Origin: Hydractinia symbiolongicarpus
Taxonomy: Eukaryota; Cnidaria; Hydrozoa; Anthoathecata; Hydractiniidae
Assembly (NCBI RefSeq): GCF_029227915.1
Contig: NC_079887.1
Span: 25,853,650 to 25,917,649, forward strand
Length of the DNA: 64,000 nucleotides
Direction of reading: 5' to 3'
Shown here in pieces: positions 22,888-36,295 of this stretch (position 1 is its first letter; each line of letters starts with the position of its first letter). Below the pieces are notes generated by a model. It did no database searches and was not told the DNA's origin. It saw only the letters and a list, made by a program, of their open reading frames with translations. The translations under genes and the position numbers were made by a program.

Positions 22888-24914
22888 AGTGGTGAACAAA
22901 TAATTTAAAAAATCGTTCTGAAAATGAGTTTCCTCCCTGGGTACTTTCTTTGTATACTTTTGACTATACGGGCCGAGTCCGGGATTTACGGGAAATCGCA
23001 GGTTTTCGTTTGCCGGCGATTAAACTGCTTTTATTCAGCGTCTCATCAAAAATGAAAACATTCTTGAAAACTACAAGTCTCATGCGTTTTAGTGGTGAAA
23101 TAATAATTTAAAAAATCGTTTGGAAAATGGGTTTACTCCCTGGGTACTTTCTTTGTATACTTTTGACTATACGGGCTGAGTCCAGGATTTACGGGAAATC
23201 GCAGGTTTTCGTTTGCTGGCGATTAAACTTCATTTATTCAGCGTCCCATCAAAAATGAAAACATTTTAAAAAACTACAAGTCTCATGCGTTTTAGTGGTG
23301 AAAAAGTAATTTAAAAAATCGTTCGGGAAAGGAGTTTACTCCCTGGGTACTTTCTTTGTATACTTTTGACTATACGGGCCAAGCCCGGGATTTACGGGAA
23401 ATCGCGGGTTTTCGTTTGCCGGCGATTAAACTTCTTTTATTCAGCGTCTCATCAAATATGAAAATATTTTTGAAAACTACAAGTCTCATGCGTTTAGTGG
23501 TGAAAAAATAATTTAAAAAATCGTTCTGGAAATGAGTTTACTCACAGGGTACTTTCTTTGTATACATTCGACTATACGGGCCAAGCCCGGGATTTACGGG
23601 AAATCGCGGGTTTTCGTTTTCCGGCGATTAAACTTCTTTTATTCAGCGTCTCATCAAAAATGAAAAGATTTTTAAAAACTACAAGTCTTATGCGTTTTAG
23701 TGGTGAAAAAATAATTTAAAAAATCGTTCTGGAAATGAGTTTACTCACAGGGTACTTTCTTTGTATACATTCGACTATACGTGCCAAGCCTGGGATTTAC
23801 GGGAAATCGCGGGTTTTCGTTTGCCGGCGATTAAACTTCTTTTATTCAGCGTCTCATCAAAAATGAAAACATTTTTAAAAACTACAAGTCTCATGCGTTT
23901 TAGTGGTGAAAAAATAATTTAAAAAATCGTTCGGGAAATGAGTTTACTCCCTGGGTACTTTCTTTGTAGACTTTTGACTATACGGGCCAAGCCGGGATTT
24001 ACGCGAAATCGCGGGTTTTCGTTTGCCGGCGATTAAACTTCTCTTATTCAGCGTCTCATCAAAAATAAAAACATTTTTAAAAACTACAAGTCTTATGCGT
24101 TTTAGTGGTGAAAAAATAATTTAAAAAATCGTTCTGGAAATGAGTTTACTCACAGGGTACTTTCTTTGTATACATTCGACTATACGTGCCAAGCCCGGCA
24201 TTTACGGGAAATCGCGGATTTTCGTTTGCCGGCGATTAAACTGCTTTTTTTCAGCGTCTCATTAAAAGTGAAAACATTCTTGAAAACTACAAGTCTCATG
24301 CGTTTTAGTGGTGAAATAATAATTTAAAAAATCGTTTAAGAAATGAGTTTACTCCCTGGGTACTTTCTTTGTATACTTTTGACTATACGGGCCGAGTCCA
24401 GGATTTACGGGAAATCGCAGGTTTTCGCTTGCCGGCGATTAAACTTCATTTATTCAGCGTCTCATCAAAAATGAAAACATTTTTAAAAACTACAAGTCTC
24501 ATGCCTTTTAGTGGTGAAAAAGTAATTAAAAAAATCGTTCGGGAAATGAGTTTACTCCCTGGGTACTTTCTTTGTATACTTTTGACTATACGGGCAAAGC
24601 ACGGGATTTACGGGAAATCGCGGGTTTTCGTTTGCCGGCGATTAAACTTCTTTTATTTAGCGTTTCATCAAAAATGAAGACATTTTTGAAAACTACAAGT
24701 CTCATGCGTTTTAGTGGTGAAATAATAATTTAAAAAATCGTTTGGGAAATGAGTTTACTCCCTGGGTACTTTCTTTGTATACTTTTGACTATACGGGCCA
24801 AGCCGGGATTTACGGGAAATCGCGGGTTTTCGTTTGCCGGCGATTAAACTGCTTTTATTCAGCGTCTCATTAAAAATGAAAACATTCTTGAAAACTACAA
24901 GTCTCATGCGTTTT
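22888..24914. repeat. Decamer HOR, copy 2 (2,027 bp)
   Basis: Second tandem copy of 20,861-22,887. At its right edge GTGAAAAAATAATTT replaces the GTGAACAAATAATTT that would start a third copy, so the duplication ends at about 24,914. It includes the rare variants CTTGCCGGCGATT, ATGCCTTTTAGTGG and AATGAAGACATTTTT, each found at the same place in copy 1. Confidence 0.88.
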
Positions 24915-27900
24915 AGTGGTGAAAAAATAATTTAAAAAATCGTTCTGGAAATGAGTTTACTCACAGGGTACTTTCTTTGTATACATTCGACTATACGGGC
25001 AAAGCCCGGGATTTACGGGAAATCGCGGGTTTTCGTTTTCCGGCGATTAAACCTCTTTCATTAAGCGTCTCATCAAAAATGAAAACATTTTTAAAAACTA
25101 CAAGTCTTATGCGTTTTAGTGGTGAAAAAGTAATTTAAAATTTCGTTCGGGAAATGAGTTTACTCCCTGGGTACTTTCTTTGTATACTTTTGACTATACG
25201 GGCCAAGCCCGGGATTTACGGGAAATCGCGGGTTTTCGTTTGCCGGCGATTAAACTTCTTTTATTCAGCGTCTCATCAAATATGAAAATATTTTTGAAAA
25301 CTACAAGTCTCATGCGTTTAGCGGTGAAAAAATAATTTAAAAAATCGTTCTGGAAATGAGTTTAATCACAGGGTACTTTCTTTGTATACTTTTGACTATA
25401 CGGGCCAAGCCCGGGATTTACGGGAAATCGCGGGTTTTCGTTTGCCGGCGATTAAACTTCTTTTATTCAGCGTCTCATCAAATATGAAAATATTTTTGAA
25501 AACTACAAGTCTCATGCGTTTAGCGGTGAAAAAATAATTTAAAAAATCGTTCTGGAAATGAGTTTACTCACAGGGTACTTTCTTTGTATACATTCGACTA
25601 TACGGGCCAAGCCCGGGATTTACGTGAAATCGCGGGGTTTTTTTTTCCTGGCGATTAAACCTCTTTCATTAAGCGTCTCATCAAAAATGAAAACATTTTT
25701 GAAAACTACAAGTCTCATGTGTTTTAGTGGTGAAAAAAAAATTTAAAAAATCGTTTGGGAAATGAGTTTACTCCCTGGATACTTTCTTTGTATACATTCG
25801 AATATACGGGCCGAGTCCGGGATTTACGGGAAATCGCGGATTTTCGTTTGCCGACGATTAAACTTCTTTTATTTAATGTCTAATCAAAAATGAAAACATT
25901 TTTAAAAACTACAAGTCTTATGCGTTTTAGTGGTGAAAAAATAATTTAAAAAATCGTTCTGGAAATGAGTTTACTCCCTGGGTACTTTCTTTGTATACTT
26001 TTGACTATACGGGAAGAGTCCGGGATTTAGGGAAATCGCAGGTTTTCGTTTGCCGGCGATTAAACTCCTTTTATTCAGCGTCTCATCAAATATGAAAATA
26101 TTTTTGAAAACTACAAGTCTCATGCGTTTAGTAATGAAAAAATAATTTAAAAAATCGTTCGGGAAATGAGTTTACTCCCTGGGTACTTTCTTTGTATACT
26201 TTTGACTATACGGGCCAAGCCCGGGATTAACGGGAAATCGCGGGTTTTCGTTTGCCGGCGATTAAACTTCTTTTATTCAGCGTCTCATCAAAAATGAAAA
26301 CATTTTTAAAAACTACAAGTCTTATGCGTTTTAGTGGTGAAAAAATAATTTAAAAAATCGTTCTGGAAATGAGTTTACTCCCTGGGTACTTTCTTTGTAT
26401 ACTTTTGACTATACGGGCCGAGTCCGGGATTTAGGGAAATCGCAGGTTTTCGTTTGCCGGCGATTAAACTCCTTTTATTCAGCGTCTCATCAAATATGAA
26501 AATATTTTTGAAAACTACAAGTCTCATGCGTTTAGTAGTGAAAAAATAATTTAAAAAATCGTTCGGGAAATGAGTTTACTCCCTGGGTACTTTCTTTGTA
26601 TACTTTTGACTATACGGGCCAAGCCTGGGATTAACGGGAAATCGCGGGTTTTCGTTTGCCGGTGATTAAACTTCTTTTATTCAGCGTCTCATCAAAAATG
26701 AAAACATTTTTAAAAACTACAAGTGTTATGCGTTTTAGTGGTGAAAAAATAATTTAAAAAATCGTTCTGGAAATGAGTTTACTCCCTGGGTACTTTCATT
26801 GTATACTTTTAACTATACGGGCCGAGTCCGGGATTTAGGGAAATCGCAGGTTTTCGTTTGCCGGCGATTAAACTCCTTTTATTCAGCGTCTCATCAAATA
26901 TGAAAATATTTTTGAGAACTACAAGTCTCATGCGTTTAGTAGTGAAAAAATAATTTAAAAAATCGTTCTGGAAATGAGTTTACTCACAGGGTACTTTCTT
27001 TGTATACATTCGACTATACGGGCCAAGCCCGGGATTTACGGGAAATCGCGGGTTTTCGTTTTCCGGCGATTAAACCTCTTTCATTAAGCGTCTCATCAAA
27101 AATGAAAACATTTTTGAAAAGTACAAGTCTCATGTGTTTTAGTGGTGAAAAAAAAATTTAAAAAATCGTTCGGGAAATGAGTTTACTCCCTGGATACTTT
27201 CTTTGTATACATTCGACTATACGGGCCAAGCCCCGGATTTACGGGAAAACGCGGGATTTCGTTTGCCGGCGATTAAACCTCTTTCATTAAGCGTCTCATC
27301 AAAAATGAAAACATTTTTGAAAACTACAAGTCTCATGCGTTTTAGTGGTGAAAAAATAATTTAAAAAATCGTTCAGGAAATGAGTTTACTCCCTGGGTAC
27401 TTTCTTTGTATACTTTTGACTATACGGGCCGAGTCCGGGATTTACGGGAAATCGCGGATTTTCGTTTGCCGGCGATTAAACTTCTTTTATTCAGCGTCTC
27501 ATCAAAAATGAAAACATTTTTAAAAACTACAAGTCTTATGCGTTTTAGTGGTGAAAAAATAATTTAAAAAATCGTTCTGGAAATGAGTTTACTCACAGGG
27601 TACTTTCTTTGTATACATTCGACTATACGTGCCAAGCCCGGGATTTACGGGAAATCGCAGGTTTTCGTTTGCCGGCGATTAAACTGCTTTTATTCAACGT
27701 CTCATTAAAAATGCAAACATTCTTGAAAACTACAAGTCTCATGCGTGTTAGTGGTGAAAAAATAATTTAAAAAATCGTTCTGGAAATGAGTTTACTCACA
27801 GGGTACTTTCTTTGTATACATTCGACTACACGTGCCAAGCCCGGGATTTACGGGAAATCGCGGGTTTTCGTTTGCCGGCGATTAAACTGCTTTTATTCAG

Positions 27901-28170
27901 CGTCTCATGAAAAATGAAAACATTTTTAAAAACTACAAGTCTCATGCGTTTTAGTGGTGAAAAAGTAATTTAAAATTTCGTTCGGGAAATGAGTTTACTC
28001 CCCGGGTACTTTCTTTGTATACTTTTGACTATACGGGCCAAGCCCGGGATTTACGGGAAATCGCGGGTTTTCGTTTGCCGGCGATTAAACTTCTTTTATT
28101 CAGCGTCTCATCAAATATGAAAATATTTTTGAAAACTACAAGTCTCATGCGTTTAGTGGTGAAAAAATAA
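24915..28170. repeat. Mixed monomers with monomer and dimer duplications
   Basis: About 16 monomers. One monomer marked by CGTTTAGCGGTG is duplicated singly (25,317 and 25,519, 202 bp apart). From about 25,950 to 26,960 a dimer alternates ATTAACGGG and ATTTAGGGAAATC monomers three times at about 404 bp (TTTAGGG at 26,026, 26,430 and 26,834). The rest is mixed subtypes; the TAATTTAAAATTTCG marker near 27,966 starts the sequence repeated in the next block. Confidence 0.8.
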
Positions 28171-31100
28171 TTTAAAAAATCGTTCTGGAAATGAGTTTAC
28201 TCACAGGGTACTTTCTTTGTATACATTCGACTATAAGGGCCAAGCCCGGGATTTACGGGAAATCGCGGGTTTTCGTTTTCCGGCGATTGAACCTCTTTCA
28301 TTAAGCGTCTCATCAAAAATGAAAACATTTTTGAAAACTACAAGTCTCATGCGTTTTAGTGGCGAAAAAAAAATTTAAAAAATCATTCGGGAAATGAGTT
28401 TACTCCCTGGGTACTTTCTTTGTATACATTCGACTATACGGGCCAAGCCCCGGATTTACGGGAAAACGCGGGATTTCGTTTGCCGGCGATTAAACTTCTT
28501 TTATTCAGCGTCTCATCAAAAATGAAAACATTTTTAAAAACTACAAGTCTTATGCGTTTTAGTGGTGAAAAAATAATTTAAAAAATCGTTCTGGAAATGA
28601 GTTTACTCACAGGGTACTTTCTTTGTATACATTCGACTATACGTGCCAAGCCCGGGATTTACGGGAAATCGCGGGTTTTCGTTTGCCGGCGATTAAACTG
28701 CTTTTATTCAGCGTCTCATTAAAAATGAAAACATTCTTGAAAACTACAAGTCTCATGCGTTTTAGTGGTGAAACAATAATTTAAAAAGTCGTTTGGGAAA
28801 TGAGTTTTCTCCCTGGGTACTTTCTTTGTATACTTTTGACTATACGGGCCGAGTCCAGGATTTACGGGAAATCGCAGGTTTTCGTTTGCCGGCGATTAAA
28901 CTTCATTTATTCAGCGTCTCATCAAAAATGAAAACATTTTTAAAAAATACAAGTCTTATGCGTTTTAGTGGTGAAAAAATAATTTAAAAAATCGTTCTGG
29001 AAATGAGTTTACTCCCTGGGTACTTTCTTTGTATACTTTTAACTATACGGGCCGAGTCCGGGATTTAGGGAAATCGCAGGTTTTCGTTTGCCGGCGATTA
29101 AACTCCTTTTATTCAGCGTCTCATCAAATATGAAAATATTTTTGAAAACTACAAGTCTCATGCGTGTTAGTGGTGAAAAAATAATTTAAAAAATCGTTCT
29201 GGAAATGAGTTTACTCACAGGGTACTTTCTTTGTATACATTCGACTATACGTGCCAAGCCCGGGATTTACGGGAAATCGCGGGTTTTCGTTTGCCGGCGA
29301 TTAAACTGCTTTTATTCAGCGTCTCATGAAAAATGAAAACATTTTTAAAAACTACAAGTCTCATGCGTTTTAGTGGTGAAAAAGTAATTTAAAATTTCGT
29401 TCGGGGAATGAGTTTACTCCCCGGGTACTTTCTTTGTATACTTTTGACTATACGGGCCAAGCCCGGGATTTACGGGAAATCGCGGGTTTTCGTTTGCCGG
29501 CGATTAAACTTCTTTTATTCAGCGTCTCATCAAATATGAAAATATTTTTGAAAACTACAAGTCTCATGCGTTTAGTGGTGAAAAAATAATTTAAAAAATC
29601 GTTCTGGAAATGAGTTTACTCACAGGGTACTTTCTTTGTATACATTCGACTATACGGGCCAAGCCCGGGATTTACGGGAAATCGCGGGTATTCGTTTTCC
29701 GGCGATTAAACCTCTTTCATTAAGCGTCTCATCAAAAATGAAAACATTTTTGAAAACTACAAGTCTCATGCGTTTTAGTGGCGAAAAAAAAATTTAAAAA
29801 ATCATTCGGGAAATGAGTTTACTCCCTGGGTACTTTCTTTGTATACATTCGACTATACGGGCCAAGCCCCGGATTTACGAGAAAACTCGGGATTTCGTTT
29901 GCCGGCGATTAAACTTCTTTTATTCAGCGTCTCATCAAAAATGAAAACATTTTTAAAAACTACAAGTCTTATGCGTTTTAGTGGTGAAAAAATAATTTAA
30001 AAAATCGTTCTGGAAATGAGTTTACTCACAGGGTACTTTCTTTGTATACATTCGACTATACGTGCCAAGCCCGGGATTTACGGGAAATCGCGGGTTTTCG
30101 TTTGCCGGCGATTAAACTGCTTTTATTCAGCGTCTCATTAAAAATGAAAACATTCTTGAAAACTACAAGTCTCATTCGTTTTAGTGGTGAAACAATAATT
30201 TAAAAAGTCGTTTGGGAAATGAGTTTTCTCCCTGGGTACTTTCTTTGTATACTTTTGACTATACGGGCCGAGTCCAGGATTTACGGGAAATCGCAGGTTT
30301 TCGTTTGCCGGCGATTAAACTTCATTTATTCAGCGTCTCATCAAAAATGAAAACATTTTTAAAAACTACAAGTCTTATGCGTTTTAGTGGTGAAAAAATA
30401 ATTTAAAAAATCGTTCTGGAAATGAGTTTACTCCCTGGGTACTTTCTTTGTATACTTTTAACTATACGGGCCGAGTCCGGGATTTAGGGAAATCGCAGGT
30501 TTTCGTTTGCCGGCGATTAAACTCCTTTTATTCAGCGTCTCATCAAATATGAAAATATTTTTGAAAACTACAAGTCTCGTGCGTTTAGTAGTGAAAAAAT
30601 AATTTAAAAAATCGTTCTGGAAATGAGTTTACTCACAGGGCACTTTCTTTGTATACATTCGACTATACGGGCCAAGCCCGGGATTTACGGGAAATCGCGG
30701 GTTTTCGTTTTCCGGCGATTAACCTCTTTCATTAAGCGTCTCATCAAAAATGAAAACATTTTTGAAAAGTACAAGTCTCATGTGTTTTAGTGGTGAAAAA
30801 AAAATTTAAAAAATCGTTCGGGAAATGAGTTTACTCCCTGGATACTTTCTTTGTATACATTCGACTATACGGGCCAAGCCCCGGATTTACCGGAAAACGC
30901 GGGATTTCGTTTGCCGGCGATTAAACCTCTTTCATTAAGCGTCTCATCAAAAATGAAAACATTTTTGAAAACTACAAGTCTCATGTGTTTTAGTGGTGAA
31001 AAAATAATTTAAAAAATCGTTCAGGAAATGAGTTTACTCCCTGGGTACTTTCTTTGTATACTTTTGACTATACGGGCCAAGCCCGGGATTTACGGGAAAT

Positions 31101-33255
31101 CGCGGGTTTTCGTTTGCCGGCGATTAAACTTCTTTTATTCAGCGTCTCATCAAATATGAAAATATTTTTGAAAACTACAAGTCTCATGCGTTTAGTGGTG
31201 AAAAAATAATTTAAAAAATCGTTCTGGAAATGAGTTTACTCACAGGGTACTTTCTTTGTATACATTCGACTATACGGGCCAAGCCCGGGATTTACGGGAA
31301 ATCGCGGGTATTCGTTTTCCGGCGATTAAACCTCTTTCATTAAGCGTCTCATCAAAAATGAAAACATTTTTGAAAACTACAAGTCTCATGCGTTTTAGTG
31401 GCGAAAAAAAAATTTAAAAAATCATTCGGGAAATGAGTTTACTCCCTGGGTACTTTCTTTGTATACATTCGACTATACGGGCCAAGCCCCGGATTTACGA
31501 GAAAACGCGGGATTTCGTTTGCCGGCGATTAAACTTCTTTTATTCAGCGTCTCATCAAAAATGAAAACATTTTTAAAAACTACAAGTCTTATGCGTTTTA
31601 GTGGTGAAAAAATAATTTAAAAAATCGTTCTGGAAATGAGTTTACTCACAGGGTACTTTCTTTGTATACATTCGACTATACGTGCCAAGCCCGGGATTTA
31701 CGGGAAATCGCGGGTTTTCGTTTGCCGGCGATTAAACTGCTTTTATTCAGCGTCTCATTAAAAATGAAAACATTCTTGAAAACTACAAGTCTCATTCGTT
31801 TTAGTGGTGAAACAATAATTTAAAAAGTCGTTTGGGAAATGAGTTTTCTCCCTGGGTACTTTCTTTGTATACTTTTGACTATACGGGCCGAGTCCAGGAT
31901 TTACGGGAAATCGCAGGTTTTCGTTTGCCGGCGATTAAACTTCATTTATTCAGCGTCTCATCAAAAATGAAAACATTTTTAAAAACTACAAGTCTTATGC
32001 GTTTTAGTGGTGAAAAAATAATTTAAAAAATCGTTCTGGAAATGAGTTTACTCCCTGGGTACTTTCTTTGTATACTTTTAACTATACGGGCCGAGTCCGG
32101 GATTTAGGGAAATCGCAGGTTTTCGTTTGCCGGCGATTAAACTCCTTTTATTCAGCGTCTCATCAAATATGAAAATATTTTTGAAAACTACAAGTCTCGT
32201 GCGTTTAGTAGTGAAAAAATAATTTAAAAAATCGTTCTGGAAATGAGTTTACTCACAGGGCACTTTCTTTGTATACATTCGACTATACGGGCCAAGCCCG
32301 GGATTTACGGGAAATCGCGGGTTTTCGTTTTCCGGCGATTAACCTCTTTCATTAAGCGTCTCATCAAAAATGAAAACATTTTTGAAAAGTACAAGTCTTA
32401 TGTGTTTTAGTGGTGAAAAAAAAATTTAAAAAATCGTTCGGGAAATGGGTTTACTCCCTGGATACTTTCTTTGTATACATTCGACTATACGGGCCAAGCC
32501 CCGGATTTACCGGAAAACGCGGGATTTCGTTTGCCGGCGATTAAACCTCTTTCATTAAGCGTCTCATCAAAAATGAAAACATTTTTGAAAACTACAAGTC
32601 TCATGCGTTTTAGTGGTGAAAAAATAATTTAAAAAATCGTTCAGGAAATGAGTTTACTCCCTGGGTACTTTCTTTGTATACTTTTGACTATACGGGCCGA
32701 GTCCGGGATTTACGGGAAATCGCGGATTTTCGTTTGCCGGCGATTAAACTTCTTTTATTCAGCGTCTCATCAAAAATGAAAACATTTTTAAAAACTACAA
32801 GTCTTATGCGTTTTAGTGGTGAAAAAATAATTTAAAAAATCGTTCTGGAAATGAGTTTACTCACAGGGCACTTTCTTTGTATACATTCGACTATACGGGC
32901 CAAGCCCGGGATTTACGGGAAATCGCGGGTTTCGTTTTCCGGCGATTAACCTCTTTCATTAAGCGTCTCATCAAAAATGAAAACATTTTTGAAAAGTACA
33001 AGTCTCATGTGTTTTAGTGGTGAAAACAAAATTTAAAAAATCGTTCGGGAAATGAGTTTACTCCCTGGATACTTTCTTTGTATACATTCGACTATACGGG
33101 CCAAGCCCCGGATTTACGGGAAAACGCGGGATTTCGTTTGCCGGCGATTAAACCTCTTTCATTAAGCGTCTCATCAAAAATGAAAACATTTTTGAAAACT
33201 ACAAGTCTCATGCGTTTTAGTTGTGAAAAAATAATTTAAAAAATCGTTCAGGAAA
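28171..33255. repeat. 7-mer and 8-mer duplications (1,419 and 1,620 bp)
   Basis: The monomer with GAAACAATAATTT and GAGTTTTCTCCC occurs at 28,793, 30,212 and 31,832. Steps are 1,419 bp (seven monomers; also TAATTTAAAATTTCG at 27,966 and 29,385) and 1,620 bp (eight monomers; also AAGTCTCGTGCG near 30,570 and 32,190, and the one-base-short GGCGATTAACC at 30,713 and 32,333). At about 32,830-33,430 a trimer (R-like monomer with GGGCACTTTC, then two more) is present a second time. Confidence 0.82.
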
Positions 33256-36200
33256 TGAGTTTACTCCCTGGGTACTTTCTTTGTATACTTTTGACTATAC
33301 GGGCCGAGTCCGGGATTTACGGGAAATCGCGGATTTTCGTTTGCCGGCGATTAAACTTCTTTTATTCAGCGTCTCATCAAAAATGAAAACATTTTTAAAA
33401 ACTACAAGTCTTATGCGTTTTAGTGGTGAAAAAATAATTTAAAAAATCGTTCTGGAAATGAGTTTACTCACAGGGTACTTTCTTTGTATACATTCGACTA
33501 TACGTGCCAAGCACGGGATTTACGGGAAATCGCGGGGTTTCGTTTGGCGGCGATTAAACTGCTTTTATTCAACGTCTCATTAAAAATGAAGACATTCTTG
33601 AAAACTACAAGTCTCATGCGTGTTAGTGGTGAAAAAATAATTTTAAAAATCGTTCTGGAAATGAGTTTACTCACAGGGTATTTTCTTTGTATACATTCGA
33701 CTATACGTGCCAAGCCCGGGATTTACGGGAAATCGCGGGTTTTCGTTTGCCGGCGATTAAACTGCTTTTATTCAGCGTCTCATGAAAAATGAAAACATTT
33801 TTAAAAACTACAAGTCTCATGCGTTTTAGTGGTGAAAAAGTAATTTAAAATTTCGTTCGGGAAATGAGTTTACTCCCCGGGTACTTTCTTTGTATACTTT
33901 TGACTATACGGGCCAAGCCCGGGATTTACGGGAAATCGCGGGTTTTCGTTTGCTGGCGATTAAACTTCTTTTATTCAGCGTCTCATCAAATATGAAAATA
34001 TTTTTAAAAACTACAAGTCTCAGGCGTTTAGTGGTAAAAAAATAATTTAAAAAATCGTTCTGGAAATGAGTTTACTCACAGGGTACTTTCTTTGTATACA
34101 TTCGACTATACGGGCCAAGCCCGGGATTTACGGGAAATCGCAGGTTTTCCTTTTCCGGCGATTAAACCTCTTTCATTAAGCGTCTCATCAAAAATGAAAA
34201 CATTTTTGAAAACTACAAGTCTCATGCGTTTTAGTGGCGAAACAAAAATTTAAAAAATCATTCGGGAAATGAGTTTACTCCCTGGGTACTTTCTTTGTAT
34301 ACATTCGACTATACGGGCCAAGCCCCGGATTTACGGGAAAACGCGGGATTTCGTTTGCCGGCGATTAAACTTCTTTTATTCAGCGTCTCATCAAAAATGA
34401 AAACATTTTTAAAAAATACAAGTCTTATGCGTTTTAGTGGTGAAAAAATAATTTAAAAAATCGTTCTGGAAATGAGTTTACTCACAGGGTACTTTCTTTG
34501 TATACATTCGACTATACGTGCCAAGCCCGGGATTTACGGGAAATCGCGGGTTTTCGTTTGCCGGCGATTAAACTGCTTTTATTCAGCGTCTCATTAAAAA
34601 TGAAAACATTCTTGAAAACTACAAGTCTCATGCATTTTAGTGGTGAAACAATAATTTAAAAAGTCGTTTGGGAAATGAGTTTTCTCCCTGGGTACTTTCT
34701 TTGTATACTTTTGACTATACGGGCCAAGCCCGGGATTAACGGGAAATCGCGGGTTTTCGTTTGCCGGCGATTAAACTTCTTTTATTCAGCGTCTCATCAA
34801 AAATGAAAACATTTTTAAAAACTACAAGTCTTATGCGTTTTAGTGGTGAAAAAATAATTTAAAAAATCGTTCTGGAAATGAGTTTACTCCCTGGGTACTT
34901 TCTTTGTATACTTTTAACTATACGGGCCGAGTCCGGGATTTAGGGAAATCGCAGGTTTTCGTTTGCCGGCGATTAAACTCCTTTTATTCAGCGTCTCATC
35001 AAATATGAAAATATTTTTGAAAACTACAAGTCTCATGCGTTTAGTAGTGAAAAAATAATTTAAAAAATCGTTCTGGAAATGAGTTTACTCACAGGGTACT
35101 TTCTTTGTATACATTCGACTATACGGGCCAAGCCCGGGATTTACGGGAAATCGCGGGTTTTCGTTTTCCGGTTATTAAACCTCTTTCATTAAGCGTCTCA
35201 TCAAAAATGAAAACATTTTTGAAAAGTACAAGTCTCATGTGTTTTAGTGGTGAAAAAAAATTTTAAAAAATCGTTCGGGAAATGAGTTTACTCCCTGGAT
35301 ACTTTCTTTGTATACATTTGACTATACGGGCCAAGCCCCGGATTTACGGGAAAACGCAGGATTTCGTTTGCCGGCGATTAAACCTCTTTCATTAAGCGTC
35401 TCATCAAAAATGAAAACATTTTTGAAAACTACAAGTCTCATGCGTTTTAGTGGTGAAAAAATAATTTAAAAAATCGTTTAGGAAATGAGTTTACTCACAG
35501 GGTACTTTCTTTGTATACATTCGACTATACGTGCCAAGCCCGGGATTTACGGGAAATCGCGGGTTTCCGTTTGCCGGCGATTAAACTGCTTTTATTCAGC
35601 GTCTCATTAAAAATGAAAACATTCTTGAAAACTACAAGTCTCATGCGTTTTAGTGGTGAAACAATAATTTAAAAAGTCGTTTGGGAAATGAGTTTTCTCC
35701 CTGGGTACTTTCTTTGTATACTTTTGACTATACGGGCCAAGCCCGGGATTAACGGGAAATCGCGGGTTTTCGTTTGCCGGCGATTAAACTTCTTTTATTC
35801 AGCGTCTCATCAAAAATGAAAACATTTTTAAAAACTACAAGTCTTATGCGTTTTAGTGGTGAAAAAATAATTTAAAAAATCGTTCTGGAAATGAGTTTAC
35901 TCCCTGGGTACTTTCTTTGTATACTTTTAACTATACGGGCCGAGTCCGGGATTTAAGGAAATCGCAGGTTTTCGTTTGCCGGCGATTAAACTCCTTTTAT
36001 TCAGCGTCTCATCAAATATGAAAATATTTTTAAAAACTACAAGTCTCATGCGTTTAGTAGTGAAAAAATAATTTAAAAAATCGTTCTGGAAATGAGTTTA
36101 CTCACAGGGTACTTTCTTTGTATACATTCGACTATACGGGCAAAGCCCGGGATTTACGGGAAATCGCGGGTTTTCGTTTTCCGGCGATTAAACCTCTTTC

Positions 36201-36295
36201 ATTAAGCGTCTCATCAAAAATGAAAACATTTTTGAAAAGTACAAGTCTCATGTGTTTTAGTGGTGAAAAAAAAATTTAAAAAATCGTTCGGGAAA
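33256..36295. repeat. 15-mer HOR, copy 1 (3,040 bp)
   Basis: About fifteen monomers recur 3,040 bp downstream: for example GCACGGGATTTACGGG with CGGGGTTTCGTTTGG near 33,511 and 36,551, CTCAGGCGTTTAGTGG near 34,020 and 37,060, and ATGCATTTTAGTGG at 34,630 and 37,670. Inside the block the pentamer P'-Q-R'-S'-T (about 1,014 bp; P' marked by GAGTTTTCTCCC and ATTAACGGG) begins to repeat (AAGCCC at 34,725 and 35,739). Confidence 0.85.
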
